From: Pyrobaculum neutrophilum V24Sta | GTDB lineage: Archaea > Thermoproteota > Thermoprotei > Thermoproteales > Thermoproteaceae | Length of the DNA: 64,000 bases | Direction: 5' to 3' | Assembly (NCBI RefSeq): GCF_000019805.1 | Contig: NC_010525.1 | Span: 806,001 to 870,000 of the forward strand | Shown: in pieces, positions 1 to 9,636 of the stretch | How positions within the stretch are numbered: the stretch's first letter is position 1 | Layout of the letters: every line of letters starts with the position of its first letter | Program-made: the position numbers and the translations under genes | Notes under the pieces: model-generated | Told to the model about the DNA's origin: nothing | Seen by the model: the letters and a program-made list of their open reading frames with translations, nothing else | Databases searched by the model: none

Positions 1-2
1 GA

Positions 3-473
3 GCCAAGGTGGTGGCGGCCGACTTCTCCGCAAAGAGGGTGGCCAGGATGAAACACCTCCTCAAGGCCCTGGGCGCCGGCGACGCCGTAGAGGTCGTACG
101 GGCGGACTCCAGAAGGCTAAAGACGAGGAGGTTCGACAAAGCCCTCCTAGACGCGCCCTGCACCTCAAGCGGCGCCTTCACCAAGGAGCCTGCCGTCAAG
201 ATATACCCCAGGGTAGAGGAGGCCCCTAGATACGGCACACTCCAGAGAGAGCTCCTAGCCAACGCCCTCTCCTTGGCCGAACAGGTGGTATACGCCGTAT
301 GTAGCATAATGCCCCAAGAAGGCGAAGAGGTCGTGGCCAGCGCCCCAGCAAAAGCCGAAAAACCACACCCAGACCTCGCCCCAGCCTACAGAGGCGGCCC
401 AGGAGGAAGAACCTTCCCCCACATACACAAAAGCGAAGCCTTCTACATAGCTCTGGTGCAAAAAAATTTATAA
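3..473 (+). CDS. RNA (cytosine-5) methyltransferase, NOL1/NOP2/Sun family, C-terminal part
   Basis: Only the C-terminal ~157 codons are present; the frame is open through the left edge, so the start lies outside the window. The family transfers a methyl group from SAM to C5 of cytosine in tRNA or rRNA using two cysteines. The sequence shows the SAM-site Asp region (AADFSAKRV), the motif IV cysteine in DAPCTSSGAF, and a second cysteine in VYAVCSIMPQEGEE, which corresponds to motif VI although its usual TC is VC. The stop codon TAA lies inside the promoter of the next gene. Whether the target is tRNA or rRNA cannot be told from this fragment. Confidence 0.85.
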   Translation, partial: AKVVAADFSAKRVARMKHLLKALGAGDAVEVVRADSRRLKTRRFDKALLDAPCTSSGAFTKEPAVKIYPRVEEAPRYGTLQRELLANALSLAEQVVYAVCSIMPQEGEEVVASAPAKAEKPHPDLAPAYRGGPGGRTFPHIHKSEAFYIALVQKNL

Positions 474-474
474 A
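465..474 (+). promoter_or_regulatory. TATA-box promoter of the secreted protein gene at 493
   Basis: The A/T-rich element AATTTATAAA is centred about 24 nt before the ATG at 493 and overlaps the stop codon of the upstream gene. This spacing places the transcription start at or next to the ATG, giving a leaderless mRNA, and argues against the upstream in-frame TTG at 484. Confidence 0.6.
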
Positions 475-492
475 CTGTTTTTTTTGCTTTAT

Positions 493-2019
493 ATGAGGAA
501 GGTCTGGCTCATCGGCGTTCTCGCCGCGGCGTTGGTAGCCACGTTTGTCATATCGTCGACGGTGGGAGATCCGCCCGGCGTGCACATTAGGCTTAAGCTG
601 TACGACGGAGGTAAGCCCGCCGACTACCTTCTCCAGAGGGGCGACGTGTCGGTGGTGGCTCTGGTGTACGGGATCGACCCGCCCAGCCGCAACGAGTCTA
701 GGGTGGTGTTTTTCAATGGCACCGCAAGAGGCGGCTCCATCTACATACCGGCGGCTAAGCTTAGGGAGTGGGCGAGGCGCTGGGCCGAGTGGAGGAGAGG
801 CGACGTGAAGGACTTCAGAACCGCCCTCTTCATCACGGTAGCCGTTGTCAACAAGACCTCCCACAAGCCGATCTACCTGGTGATAGACAACATCGACATA
901 AGTCCAGCTGACGTAGAGATGGTAAACATATACACGATACATATGGAGAGGGGGGTGCGCAACGCGGTTAAGGTGGAGAAAACGCAGAAACCTCCCCCCT
1001 TGATACCTACAGGTACAGTAGCGGCGTATGTGGCAACTCCGGAGCCCACCCTTGAGTATATTTCCGAGGTGTTAATCTACAGAGTCGCTACTGAAGACTT
1101 GGCAAAGCTGTATCCATCCACTTACTTCAAAACAGCGGATGGTAAGCTCTATATGAAGATACCCGCCGTTGTTGCATATAACAAATATACCTACAGCGGC
1201 ACGATCGCGATATCGTTTCGCGCCGTTAGGACAGATGTACAATTCGGCATCTACCCAACGTTTGGATTTGGGGATAACCTCGCAGAGAAGTTGAAGAGCA
1301 ACATCCTGCCAAGCGTAACAATATGGAAGGGTAGCGTATTTAGTTGGGGAGACAGAGCTGTATATAGTGCCAGTCTCGTTTTAGGTCCAGAGAGAAGGGG
1401 GTGGATATGGCTTTGGGGGAGAGTGGTCTCTGAGGGCTATCAAGTGTACTATTGTGCCGCCATTATGGGGTGTGAATATCTCGGCGATAAGATAACAAAC
1501 TACGTCTCGGAGGTGCGGACGTACTATCTAGGGTCATCTAAGTACATCGATGGCGGCTTTGAATATAGTTATCCCTCCGAGATCATGTCGAGGTTTTTCG
1601 ACGGAAATACGCTGGCTCTTGTTGGCACCACAAGCGGGGCTCTCGTGGATACTTTCTTATCTCCGGGCGAGACGGCAGAGTTCGCAGACATATTTAAGAC
1701 ATTTGACACATGTGGGGCAGATTTTGAAGTAGGGTTGCCAGTCGGCGCTATACTATCAGATGCCGCATGCGGGGCTATCACCCGCGGCGCGGCTAGCACA
1801 GCTTGCCGCGTGCTATTAAGCGGCTTCGACGTCTCGTTAAGCGCCAGCGGGCCATCCATCTATATAGACGGCTGGGTAACAAACCACGGAGACCACCCGG
1901 ACGTCTCCAATGATTATAACGTCCGCGAATATGTGTACATAGCCACAAGCAAGTTCAAGTACAGCTCTGGGTTGTGTCAGTATGAGGTTCCAGCCGGTCT
2001 GTATATCGAAACCCACTAG
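493..2019 (+). CDS. Secreted or membrane-anchored protein of unknown function
   Basis: A 508-residue protein starting at ATG 493. It begins with a basic pair and a hydrophobic stretch (MRKVWLIGVLAAALVATFVI), a typical signal peptide or N-terminal anchor. The rest is hydrophilic and rich in Tyr, Ser, Thr and Val, with several cysteines in the second half (for example YYCAAIMGC, TCGADF, DAACGAI, TACRV, LCQYEV) that could form disulfides outside the cell. I recognise no family. From about 1000 to 2000 codon use is less GC-biased than in the neighbours, which fits a fast-evolving surface protein or a transferred one. It converges with the UPF0210 gene, overlapping it by 4 nt. Confidence 0.7.
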   Translation: MRKVWLIGVLAAALVATFVISSTVGDPPGVHIRLKLYDGGKPADYLLQRGDVSVVALVYGIDPPSRNESRVVFFNGTARGGSIYIPAAKLREWARRWAEWRRGDVKDFRTALFITVAVVNKTSHKPIYLVIDNIDISPADVEMVNIYTIHMERGVRNAVKVEKTQKPPPLIPTGTVAAYVATPEPTLEYISEVLIYRVATEDLAKLYPSTYFKTADGKLYMKIPAVVAYNKYTYSGTIAISFRAVRTDVQFGIYPTFGFGDNLAEKLKSNILPSVTIWKGSVFSWGDRAVYSASLVLGPERRGWIWLWGRVVSEGYQVYYCAAIMGCEYLGDKITNYVSEVRTYYLGSSKYIDGGFEYSYPSEIMSRFFDGNTLALVGTTSGALVDTFLSPGETAEFADIFKTFDTCGADFEVGLPVGAILSDAACGAITRGAASTACRVLLSGFDVSLSASGPSIYIDGWVTNHGDHPDVSNDYNVREYVYIATSKFKYSSGLCQYEVPAGLYIETH

Positions 2020-3362
2020 CCTTTTTTGAGCCTTTCTACGGCCGGCGGGGCGGTTCCTCTTCTCCTGGCGAGGGGGATGTCTCCGTATTTCCCCAGGTCC
2101 ATCACCACCACTCTGCCGTAGAGGCCGCCTAGGTCGTAGACGTCTCCCGGCTTCGCGCCGGGGATTGGGACAAGCCTAACTCCAAGCGCCTTGTCTAGGG
2201 CTACCGCCGCGGCCATGACGTCTGCTATCAGGGCCGCCACGGCGTCTGGCGGCGCGTCGCCGGGTATGCCTGCCATGTCTATGCCGGTGTTGCAGACGGC
2301 GAGGGTGGACTTGAGGGTGTCGAAGGTGAGGGCTCCCTCTCTGGCGGCTTCGGCCATGACGGCGTCTTCGCTCACTGGGATAAAGGCCCCGCTGAGGCCG
2401 CCTATGGTGGAGGTGGCCATGGCGCCGCCCTTCTTGACGGCGTCTACGAAGAGGGCGAGGGCGAAGAGGGTCCCAGGCGCGCCCACCCTGGGGAGGCCCA
2501 CCGCCTCCAGTATGGCGGCTACGGAGTCTCCCACCTTGGGGGAGGGGGCCACGCTGAGGTCTACAGAGCCGAAGGGGACCCCCAGCTCTTTGGCCACCTC
2601 CCGCCCCACGAGCTCGCCGAGGCGCGTGATCTTGAAGGCGGCTCTCTTGATGGCGTCGTGTAGCGTTCTCACGTCGGCGTTGGGCATGTTCCGCACCACC
2701 GCCTCTATTACGCCGGGGCCGCTCACAGCTATGTTCACCACTGCGTCTGGGAGGCCGAGGCCGTGGTAGGCGCCGGGCATGAAGGGGACGTCCTCGGGCA
2801 TGTTGGCGGTTGCGGCGAACCGCGCCGCGGCGTGGGGCTCCATCTTGAGGACCGCCTCGGCGGCGGCTCTAACCGCGTCCATGTTCACCCCGGTGGCGGT
2901 GGAGGCCACGTTGAGGAAGCCGGCCAGCCTCCTCGTGGAGTTCAGCGCCTCGGAGAGGGCCTCCATTAGGGCGGCGTCTCCCCTAGAGACGCCTGCGTGT
3001 ACAAAGGCCGAGAAGCCCCCCACCATGTCTACGCCGTGTTTCTCCGCCAGGCCGTCTAGGTGCTTCGCGATCTCCACGGCCGCCTCCGCCTTCCCGATGG
3101 GCTCCAGCATTATGGAGACGGGCGACACGGCGAGCCGCACCGTGACGATCCTCACGCCGAGTCTAGAGGCCACCCGCTCCACCGCGGGCCTAAGCCTCTT
3201 GAGGAGGGGCTCCAGCGCCTCCTCCAGCGCCGCCAGGGTATCCCCCACCGTGGGCCGTATAGCCGGTAGCGTGTTTACGCTGAGCGTGACGGCGCGGATG
3301 TCCAGCTCGCGGAATAGGAGCATCTCGAGGACCTCGCCGATCTCCGAAGGGTCGAACCTCAT
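2016..3362 (-). CDS. UPF0210 (DUF711) family protein
   Basis: A 448-residue protein matching the conserved UPF0210/DUF711 family in length and in its N-terminal region, with repeated Gly/Ala-rich segments such as GGLSGAFIPVSED near the C-terminus. Biochemical function is not established. The start ATG at 3362 overlaps the stop of the upstream ACT-domain gene by 4 nt (ATGA arrangement), so the two are co-transcribed and probably translationally coupled. The same ACT-protein/UPF0210 pairing is common in bacteria and archaea, which suggests that the ACT protein senses a small ligand controlling the UPF0210 protein (inference). Confidence 0.85.
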   Translation of the reverse strand: MRFDPSEIGEVLEMLLFRELDIRAVTLSVNTLPAIRPTVGDTLAALEEALEPLLKRLRPAVERVASRLGVRIVTVRLAVSPVSIMLEPIGKAEAAVEIAKHLDGLAEKHGVDMVGGFSAFVHAGVSRGDAALMEALSEALNSTRRLAGFLNVASTATGVNMDAVRAAAEAVLKMEPHAAARFAATANMPEDVPFMPGAYHGLGLPDAVVNIAVSGPGVIEAVVRNMPNADVRTLHDAIKRAAFKITRLGELVGREVAKELGVPFGSVDLSVAPSPKVGDSVAAILEAVGLPRVGAPGTLFALALFVDAVKKGGAMATSTIGGLSGAFIPVSEDAVMAEAAREGALTFDTLKSTLAVCNTGIDMAGIPGDAPPDAVAALIADVMAAAVALDKALGVRLVPIPGAKPGDVYDLGGLYGRVVVMDLGKYGDIPLARRRGTAPPAVERLKKG

Positions 3363-3631
3363 ATCCTCTGCATGTACCTAAACACGTCGATGTGGTAAAC
3401 CCCCACCATCACCCCCAGCCTCCTCCCCTCCTCCTCGAGCTCCCTCCTGAGCTGGGCTATGTCGACGTCTGCCTTAGACATATCCACCACCATCACCATG
3501 GAGAAGATGTCTCTCACCACCGTCTGGGAGATGTCCACTATGTTGACGTTGTGGCGCGCCAGAACACCGGCGATCCCCGCCACGATGCCCACCCTGTCTG
3601 CGCCCAGCACCGAGACGACGGCTAGCTCCAT
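3359..3631 (-). CDS. ACT domain protein, UPF0237-type
   Basis: A 90-residue protein that is essentially one ACT domain: strand MELAVVSVLGADRVGIVAGIAG, then helix and strand with NVNIVDISQTVV and FSMVMVVDMS. ACT domains bind amino acids or similar ligands and regulate partner proteins. The frame is open further upstream to 3673, but I chose the ATG at 3631: a TATA-like sequence (TTTATAAG on this strand, 3650-3657) lies about 23 nt upstream, and the ACT fold starts directly at this methionine. First gene of a two-gene operon with the UPF0210 gene. Confidence 0.85.
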   Translation of the reverse strand: MELAVVSVLGADRVGIVAGIAGVLARHNVNIVDISQTVVRDIFSMVMVVDMSKADVDIAQLRRELEEEGRRLGVMVGVYHIDVFRYMQRI

Positions 3632-3820
3632 GGGCGGGCCCGGGGGCGGACTTATAAACATGTCCGCCCGCACCGCCGTGTACTGCGTACGTCGAGGCCG
3701 CCGGCTTTAAGGGAATCTATAACGCCAGCCGCGGGGTTTTACTGCATCTTTGCCGCAGCACGCGGGGGCCGCCAGTACTGTGTACAAGATATTGACAAGT
3801 ATGGGCTCCATCAGCGCCTT

Positions 3821-4882
3821 ATGGACTACAAAGAGCCTAGGTACCACCCGGCGGTGGTGGAGTTCGAGAAAATGGTGGCGGACAGGGAGAGGTACAAGAA
3901 GACCGTCGAGGAGTGGCTTCGATATTCCTGGCGGTGGGCTCAGACGGATAAGTACAAGCTGGTCTTCAAGGTGCAGGCGGCTATCGTTAAGGCGATTAGG
4001 GAGTACCTAGACGGGAGGGGCTTCGTGGAGGTTCTCCCCCCCATCGTGGGCCCTGTGACAGACCCCGGCATCCGCGGCGCCAAGCAGGCGTCCATCGACT
4101 TCTACGGACATGAGTACAAGGTCATGTCCTCTGCGATCCTCTACAAGCAGTACATGGCCGCCTCCTTGGGCAAGATATACTTCGTGAGCCCCAACCTGAG
4201 GCTCGAGCCTCCCGACAGCCTCTACACGGGCCGCCACCTGGTGGAGTTCTTCCAGGTGGACATAGAGATGTACGGCGCGGACTACGGACAGGCCATGGAG
4301 GTGGCGGAGGGCCTCGTGACCCACGTGGTGAAGAGGGTTAGGGAGGAGTACGGCAGACAGCTCGAGGACGTCCTGGGCAGGAGCCTGCCCGAGTTCAAGC
4401 CGCCCTTCAAGCGGTACCCCCACAGCGAAGCGATCAAGATAGTCAACTCCTACGGCTGTAGAAACGACCCCAGGTCGGAGCTGACGTGGGAGTGCGAGAA
4501 GCTCATGTCTGGCCTACACGCCCAGCCCTTCTTCGTCTACGACTACCCCAGGGGGAGCAGGGGGTTCTACGACCGGGAGGATCCGCAGAGGCCGGGGGTG
4601 TTGAGGGACTTCGACATGTTGTACCCCGAGGGCTTCGGAGAGGCCATCAGCGGCGCCGAGAGGGAGTACGAGCCGGAGCGCGTCATGGCGAGGATCAGGG
4701 AGGGCGGGGAGGACCCCAGGAAGTACGAGTGGTTCCTCCAGATGCTCAAGGAGCTCTACCCGCTGAAGACGGCGGGCTTCGGAATAGGCGTCGAGAGGCT
4801 GACTAGGTACATATGCGGCCTTAGAGCCCTCTGGGAGGCGAGGCCGTACCCCAAGGTAGCCGGCATAGCCCCAACCCCCTAA
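3821..4882 (+). CDS. Archaeal asparagine synthetase A-like protein (class II aaRS fold, no anticodon domain)
   Basis: A 353-residue protein with the class II aminoacyl-tRNA synthetase core of the Asp/Asn group: motif 2 region VSPNLRLEPPD followed by GRHLVEFFQVDIEMYGADYG, and motif 3 GFGIGVERLTRYICGLRALWEARPYPKVAGI at the C-terminus. The N-terminal OB-fold anticodon-binding domain of AspRS/AsnRS is missing. This matches the archaeal asparagine synthetase-related proteins that make asparagine from aspartate, ammonia and ATP. Function follows from the family and is not proved by sequence alone. ATG 3821 is chosen from domain length; no strong TATA box is seen at the usual spacing. Confidence 0.8.
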   Translation: MDYKEPRYHPAVVEFEKMVADRERYKKTVEEWLRYSWRWAQTDKYKLVFKVQAAIVKAIREYLDGRGFVEVLPPIVGPVTDPGIRGAKQASIDFYGHEYKVMSSAILYKQYMAASLGKIYFVSPNLRLEPPDSLYTGRHLVEFFQVDIEMYGADYGQAMEVAEGLVTHVVKRVREEYGRQLEDVLGRSLPEFKPPFKRYPHSEAIKIVNSYGCRNDPRSELTWECEKLMSGLHAQPFFVYDYPRGSRGFYDREDPQRPGVLRDFDMLYPEGFGEAISGAEREYEPERVMARIREGGEDPRKYEWFLQMLKELYPLKTAGFGIGVERLTRYICGLRALWEARPYPKVAGIAPTP

Positions 4883-4911
4883 TTTTAAAAAACCTGGAGG
4901 TTCACTATGAC

Positions 4912-5685
4912 ATGAAGATAGCGGTTTTGGTAAAGATCGCCCTAGACGCCGGCCAGCTCAGGGCTAGAGACGGCGTGTCCGTCGAGGAGACCCCCCTGAA
5001 GATAAGCGACGTCGATAGAAACGCCGTGGAGGAGGCCGTCAAGCTCAAGGGACAGGGGGGCTCCGCCTACGGGGTTTCCGTGTTGAAGTGGGGGCCTCTC
5101 CCCAGGAGGATACAGGAGGCGGAGAACCTCCTGAGGGAGGCCCTCGCCATGGGTCTCGACGAGGCGTACCTGGTGGCAGACGAGCGGCTTCTCACGCCGA
5201 GCCACCTCGCCACGGCGAAGGCCATCGCCGCTGTTGTGAAGAGGGTGGGGGCGGACCTCGTCCTCGCGGGGGAGGCCTCGGTGGACAACTACACAGGTCA
5301 GATCCCGGCGAGAGTTGCGGCCGAGCTCCGATGGCCCCTCGTCTCCTACGCCAGAGAGATCAAGGTGGAGGGGGGGAGGCTACTGGCCAAGAGGGATCTC
5401 GAAGATAGGCTGGAGGTGGTGGAGGCCCCCCTCCCGGCCGTGGTTTCTGTGACGAGGGAGATAAACCAGCCTAGGATCCCCACCCTCCTCGCCATCAAAG
5501 CCGCCATGAAGAAGCCCCTCCACAAGCTGTCCCTGGGGGACTTGGGGGTGGAGACAGCCCCGAAGGCCTCCGCCGTCTACAAGCCCCTGGCGGCCCAGAG
5601 GAAGAGGATCATCATCAGGGAGGGCACGCCGGCGGAGAAGGCCGATAAGCTCCTGCAGTACCTACGCCAGGAGGGGCTGATATGA
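4912..5685 (+). CDS. etfB: Electron transfer flavoprotein, beta subunit
   Basis: A 257-residue EtfB. It carries the conserved N-terminus MKIAVLVKIALD, the PLKISDVDRNAVEEAVKLK region, the DLVLAGEASVDNYTGQIPARVAAEL segment that forms the nucleotide-binding loop, and the recognition-loop region VVSVTREINQPRIPTL. With EtfA it forms an FAD-containing heterodimer that passes electrons from dehydrogenases to the quinone pool or to bifurcating complexes. A TATA-like AATTTTAAAAAA is centred about 25 nt upstream of ATG 4912. The stop overlaps the etfA start (ATGA), so the subunits are co-translated. No fixC/fixX-like gene is adjacent. Confidence 0.93.
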   Translation: MKIAVLVKIALDAGQLRARDGVSVEETPLKISDVDRNAVEEAVKLKGQGGSAYGVSVLKWGPLPRRIQEAENLLREALAMGLDEAYLVADERLLTPSHLATAKAIAAVVKRVGADLVLAGEASVDNYTGQIPARVAAELRWPLVSYAREIKVEGGRLLAKRDLEDRLEVVEAPLPAVVSVTREINQPRIPTLLAIKAAMKKPLHKLSLGDLGVETAPKASAVYKPLAAQRKRIIIREGTPAEKADKLLQYLRQEGLI

Positions 5686-6572
5686 GGAGCCTAGTTGTGT
5701 TCCCAAGCAGGGAGCTCCTCTACGCCGCCTCTCTCCTGAGCGGCGAGGTGGCGGCCCTAGCCTTCAGCCAAGCCGAGGCTGAAGCCGCGGTGGGGAGGGC
5801 GCATAGGGTGTACATAGCCGAGGTGGACCCCGCGGCCCCCGAGGCAGTAGCCGAGGCTGTGTTGAAGGCCGTGGAGGGGCGGGACGTGGTGCTTCTCCCG
5901 GCTACGAAAAACGCGAGGGCGGTGGGGGGCATCGTGGCGCAGAGGATAGGCGCCGAGTTTATAACCGACGTCACTTCCCTATCTGTGGAAGGCGGCGTTG
6001 TTAAAGCCGAGAGGCCGGCCTTCGGCAACAAGGCGGTGGCCACCATAGAGGCGGGGACGCCTGTTGTTCTCTCCATATCGCCGGGGAGGTTCGCCGGGGA
6101 GGCCCCCCAGGTCCAGAGCGCCGTGGAGAAGCTGGCGGTCCAGGCGGCGCCCGCGGTGAAGGTGGTGTCTGTGCAGGAGAAGCCCAGGGGGTCGCTTAGG
6201 CTGGAGGAGGCGGAGGTGATCGTGGCCGTGGGGAGGGGCTTCAAGAGGAGGGAGGACCTCCAGCTGGCGTTTCAGCTGGCGGAGGCGCTGGGGGGTAAGG
6301 TGGGCTGTTCTCGCCCCATTGCGGCCGACCTCAAGTGGCTTCCCGAGGAGCACTGGGTGGGGCTCTCGGGGAAGAAGGTCAAGCCGAAGCTCTACATCGC
6401 CGTGGGGATCTCCGGCCAGCCTCAACACATCGCCGGCATGATAAACAGCAGGGTGGTTGTCGCCATAAACACAGACCCGTCGGCCCCCATATTTCAATAC
6501 GCGGACTACGGCGTGGTGGAGGACCTCTACAAGATCCTGCCTCTCCTCGTCGAGAGGCTTAAAAAGCGCTAG
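5682..6572 (+). CDS. etfA: Electron transfer flavoprotein, alpha subunit
   Basis: A 296-residue EtfA. The C-terminal FAD-binding signature is clear: [17 protein letters not shown] followed by [20 protein letters not shown]. The N-terminal half has the expected alpha/beta domain with [20 protein letters not shown]. It overlaps etfB by 4 nt at its start and the convergent psmB gene by 4 nt at its end. Partner dehydrogenase and acceptor are not encoded here. Confidence 0.93.
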   Translation: MRSLVVFPSRELLYAASLLSGEVAALAFSQAEAEAAVGRAHRVYIAEVDPAAPEAVAEAVLKAVEGRDVVLLPATKNARAVGGIVAQRIGAEFITDVTSLSVEGGVVKAERPAFGNKAVATIEAGTPVVLSISPGRFAGEAPQVQSAVEKLAVQAAPAVKVVSVQEKPRGSLRLEEAEVIVAVGRGFKRREDLQLAFQLAEALGGKVGCSRPIAADLKWLPEEHWVGLSGKKVKPKLYIAVGISGQPQHIAGMINSRVVVAINTDPSAPIFQYADYGVVEDLYKILPLLVERLKKR

Positions 6573-7180
6573 ATAACCACCTGCACCTTTACCTCCTCCT
6601 CCCTGGCGCCGCCGCCGTCTACCACCACCAGGTCTATCCCGCCTCCCGAGACGGGGTCTCTCTCTATCGCCGCCTTCACCGCCTGCACAGCCAGCTTCTT
6701 AGCTTCCTCCACGGTCATGTCGGGGCGGTAGGAGGCGTCTAGGAGCGACACCGCCAGCTTCGCCCCTGTGCCCAAGGCGGCGTAGTTGTCCTCGATTAAG
6801 CTACCGAGGGGGTCCATGACGATGAGGTGGGGGCCCTCCTCGTCTACGCCGCCCACGAGCACCTCGGCGTAGAAGGGCATGAAGCGCCTGCTGAACATCA
6901 CCACAGACAGTAGCTTGGCCATCGCCTTGACAGTGGGCTTCTTTTTCACCTCCAGCTCGTAGGACCTGGCGTTGAGCTTCAGTATCTTGGCCAAGGCCTG
7001 CATGTCGGCTATTATGCCCGCCGAGGCTATAGCCAGCTTGTCGTTTACGATAAACACCTTCTTGCCGGCGGTGCTCAAGGTGTAGAAGCCGTAGGAGACC
7101 CTCTTCTCAGCCGCCAGCACCACGCCGTCTTTCGCCCTAATCCCCACCGCGGTGGCGCCCACCTGAAACTCCTCGCCCAT
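6569..7180 (-). CDS. psmB: 20S proteasome beta subunit, non-catalytic type
   Basis: A 203-residue N-terminal-nucleophile hydrolase-fold subunit with the beta-subunit core ([61 protein letters not shown]). After a very short N-terminus the sequence reads GATAVGI where active subunits read GTTTVGI, so alanine sits at the position of catalytic Thr1. Crenarchaea encode two beta subunits, one of this ATA type, which is thought to be structural. An active partner should lie elsewhere in the genome. ATG 7180 is supported by a TATA-like GTTTATATA at 7200-7208 on this strand. Divergent from rtcA. Confidence 0.9.
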   Translation of the reverse strand: MGEEFQVGATAVGIRAKDGVVLAAEKRVSYGFYTLSTAGKKVFIVNDKLAIASAGIIADMQALAKILKLNARSYELEVKKKPTVKAMAKLLSVVMFSRRFMPFYAEVLVGGVDEEGPHLIVMDPLGSLIEDNYAALGTGAKLAVSLLDASYRPDMTVEEAKKLAVQAVKAAIERDPVSGGGIDLVVVDGGGAREEEVKVQVVI

Positions 7181-7199
7181 GGCGGAGCCATACTTCGCC

Positions 7200-7217
7200 T
7201 ATATAAACGTTATAAAC
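7200..7217. promoter_or_regulatory. Interleaved divergent promoters of psmB and rtcA
   Basis: The 18-bp stretch TATATAAACGTTATAAAC contains two TATA-like elements 8-9 bp apart. The left one is about 24 nt from the psmB ATG (7180, minus) and the right one about 23 nt from the proposed rtcA GTG (7236, plus). Both transcripts would be leaderless, and the two pre-initiation complexes would compete for nearly the same DNA. Confidence 0.6.
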
Positions 7218-7235
7218 GGGGGCGCACCCGCCCCC

Positions 7236-8279
7236 GTGGCGGTTAGGATAGACGGCTCCTATGGAGAGGGAGGCGGCCAGATCCTGAGGACCTCCATCGC
7301 CCTCTCCGCGCTGTTGGGCAAGCCAGTGGAGATAGTCAACATAAGGGCCAAGAGGGCGAACCCCGGCCTACAGCCGCAACACCTCACCGGCGTATCCGCC
7401 GCCGCTCTTTTGACAGACGCCGAGGTCGAGGGCGCCGCCAAGGGCTCCACGAGGCTGTTCTTCAAGCCCAAGGCCCTGAAGTGCGGCACGTTCAACATAG
7501 ACATAGGGACGGCCGGCAGCATCTCCCTCGTGGTGCAGACGCTAGCCCCCATCCTCCTATACGCCCCCTGCCCCACCAAGCTGGTCATCACCGGGGGGAC
7601 AGACGTGGCGTGGGCCCCGCCCATAGACTACATGAGGTTCGTCTTCGCCAGATATCTAACCCGCTTCGGGGCGAGGATAGCCATAGAGCTGGTGAAGAGG
7701 GGCCACTACCCCAGGGGCGGGGGGAAGGCCGTGGTGCAGGCCGAGCCGGCGGGTAGGTTGCGGGCGGTGGACTCGGTGGAGTTCGGCAGACCGGCGAAGA
7801 TAGCCGGCGTCTCCCACGCCGTTAACCTCCCGCCGCATGTGGCCGAGAGACAGGCCAGGGCCGCGAGGGAGGCTCTGGCGAAGTTGGGCTACGCCGCCGA
7901 GGTGGAGGTGGAGGCTAGAAACGACGGGCTGGGGCCCGGCAGCGGCGTGGTGCTCTGGGCTGAGTCAGACGTGGGAAACGTGGTGGGGGGAGACGCCCTG
8001 GGGGAGAGGGGGAAGCCGGCAGAGGAGGTGGGCAGGGAGGCGGCGGAGAAGCTCGCCGCCGTGTTGAAGGCCGGCGCCTCCCTGGACCCCCACATGGCCG
8101 ACATGGTCGTCCTCTACATGGCGCTGGCCCAGGGGAGGAGCAGGCTCTCCACCACCGAAGCCACCATGCATCTGCAGACCAACATCTACATAGTGGAGCA
8201 GTTCCTCCCCGTCAAGTTCAAGCTGGAGAGGGCCGGCCCTAGATACATCATCGAGGTGGAGGGGGTGGGCTACCCCTAG
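7236..8279 (+). CDS. rtcA: RNA 3'-terminal phosphate cyclase
   Basis: A 347-residue enzyme that uses ATP to convert RNA 3'-phosphate ends to 2',3'-cyclic phosphates through a covalent enzyme-AMP. The N-terminal [38 protein letters not shown], the central HYPRGGG and the C-terminal DPHMADMVV are family hallmarks; the late histidine in DPHMAD fits the nucleophile. The frame is open to ATG 7179, but I chose GTG 7236: the TATA element at 7209-7217 gives a leaderless message there, and RtcA proteins start directly before [11 protein letters not shown]. Ends overlapping the convergent GTPase gene by 4 nt. Confidence 0.92.
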   Translation: MAVRIDGSYGEGGGQILRTSIALSALLGKPVEIVNIRAKRANPGLQPQHLTGVSAAALLTDAEVEGAAKGSTRLFFKPKALKCGTFNIDIGTAGSISLVVQTLAPILLYAPCPTKLVITGGTDVAWAPPIDYMRFVFARYLTRFGARIAIELVKRGHYPRGGGKAVVQAEPAGRLRAVDSVEFGRPAKIAGVSHAVNLPPHVAERQARAAREALAKLGYAAEVEVEARNDGLGPGSGVVLWAESDVGNVVGGDALGERGKPAEEVGREAAEKLAAVLKAGASLDPHMADMVVLYMALAQGRSRLSTTEATMHLQTNIYIVEQFLPVKFKLERAGPRYIIEVEGVGYP

Positions 8280-9313
8280 CTCCTCCTGGCCGCCCTCAGC
8301 CTCTCGAGGGCCGCCGGGACGTAGAACTTCGCGAGGACGTAGTTCACCACCTCCCCCGTCCCTCTGCAGTCGAGGGTGGAGACCTCGCCGATTGGCGAAA
8401 AGAGGTCCCTCGCCCGCTCCAGTTCGGCGGGGCTCGCTATGTCCACCTTGTTCACCACGGCCACAAGCGGCGCCTGGAAGCTCGCCGAGATCTCCCGGTA
8501 GAGGTTAAGTTGCATCTCCAGGGGGAAGCCGCTGTGCGGCGTGGGGTCCACGAGGAAGACTATAGCCCCGGCCAGGTGCCTAAGCGCCAAGACGGCCTGC
8601 CGCTCGATGGCGTTGCGCTCGCTCAAGGGCCTATCCAGGAGGCCGGGGGTGTCCACCACCTGCACCACGTCGCCCCTAATACGGATGTGGCCCACGTGTA
8701 TCTGCTTCGTGGTGAAGGGGTAGTCCGCCACCTCCGGCCTCGCGGAGGAGACGCAACGGACGAAGCTGCTCTTCCCAACGTTGGGCGCCCCCGCCACCAC
8801 GATGGTGAAGAGGTTCGGGTCGACGGCGGGTAGTCTCCGGAGGAACGCCACCACCTCCCGCAGCTTGTCCAGCTCAGGCCGCAGATCGTTGAGGAGATCC
8901 ACCACCCTGCCGCGGTACATCCTACGGGCGGCGTGGATAGCCCCCTTGTCCGGCGCGGTTCTAACAGCCGCGATGGCCTCCTTCGCTATAGCCCTCACGG
9001 CCAGGTGGGCATTCCCCACCTTCGCCACGGCGTGTTTATAGCTCTGCGCCCCGAAGACCACGTCCATGAGGTCTCTGTAGAAGGGGTGAAGCCTGTCGAG
9101 GAAGGGCATGGCAAGCGCCGTCCTCCTCAACACAGAGGCGACGGCGCGGCCAGACGAAACGATCCTCTTGATCTCCAGCCTCTTCTGCTTCACAAAGGCG
9201 GGCTCCGCCACAGACCCCCTCGCCTCCTCTCTCTCATACGCCGCTAGAAACATGGAGATGAGCTCGTCGGCGGTGTAGACGTAGGGGAGCTTCGACTTAT
9301 CCACGACCTCCAC
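8276..9313 (-). CDS. Nog1-like GTPase
   Basis: About 345 residues. An N-terminal helical domain ([22 protein letters not shown], then [13 protein letters not shown] and YKHAVAKVG) precedes an Obg/Nog1-type G domain: G1 [11 protein letters not shown]3 [18 protein letters not shown]4 NKVD. Nog1 proteins act in assembly of the large ribosomal subunit. The open frame runs up to 9478, but residues before about 9313 are Arg-rich translation of a GC-rich spacer. I placed the start at GTG 9313, with a TATA-like TTTTATAC (9334-9341) about 24 nt upstream; GTG 9331 is an alternative. Confidence 0.85.
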   Translation of the reverse strand: MEVVDKSKLPYVYTADELISMFLAAYEREEARGSVAEPAFVKQKRLEIKRIVSSGRAVASVLRRTALAMPFLDRLHPFYRDLMDVVFGAQSYKHAVAKVGNAHLAVRAIAKEAIAAVRTAPDKGAIHAARRMYRGRVVDLLNDLRPELDKLREVVAFLRRLPAVDPNLFTIVVAGAPNVGKSSFVRCVSSARPEVADYPFTTKQIHVGHIRIRGDVVQVVDTPGLLDRPLSERNAIERQAVLALRHLAGAIVFLVDPTPHSGFPLEMQLNLYREISASFQAPLVAVVNKVDIASPAELERARDLFSPIGEVSTLDCRGTGEVVNYVLAKFYVPAALERLRAARRS

Positions 9314-9636
9314 GGAGGGGGCGGCCCACACGTATAAAAACGTATATAGACTTGGGATGTGCCGTATGCCGCCCAAGCCATTTTCTCCGCGCCCACGCCT
9401 CCGCCGGCGCCCAAGGCGCCTCCGGCACGAGGCCGCGGCCCTAGGCCACCCGGGGCGCCTCGCGCCCCTGTGGCGCACGTATGAAGCCTACGCCGAACGG
9501 CGACGGCGTGGGTAATTACCTGAGTCCAACATCCCTAAAACCCGCCGTGGTTCTGGATTCTCAGCCGCCTAGACGGCCGCCGCTCCTTTGTGCCAATGGG
9601 GCACGAAGTATAAAACTTTACTGGAGATAACGGGGT

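Noticed and set aside
478-485. T-run after the methyltransferase gene as a terminator
   Set aside because: It lies between the TATA box and start of the next gene, so it is at least partly promoter spacer; termination cannot be argued from eight Ts.
226-942. A 238-residue minus-strand frame opposite the methyltransferase and secreted-protein genes
   Set aside because: Arg/His/Val-rich shadow of the real genes, without promoter or domain.
8276-9478. N-terminal extension of the Nog1-like GTPase to the first ATG at 9478
   Set aside because: The first ~55 residues are Arg/Gly-rich translation of a GC-rich spacer, and a TATA element sits within them.
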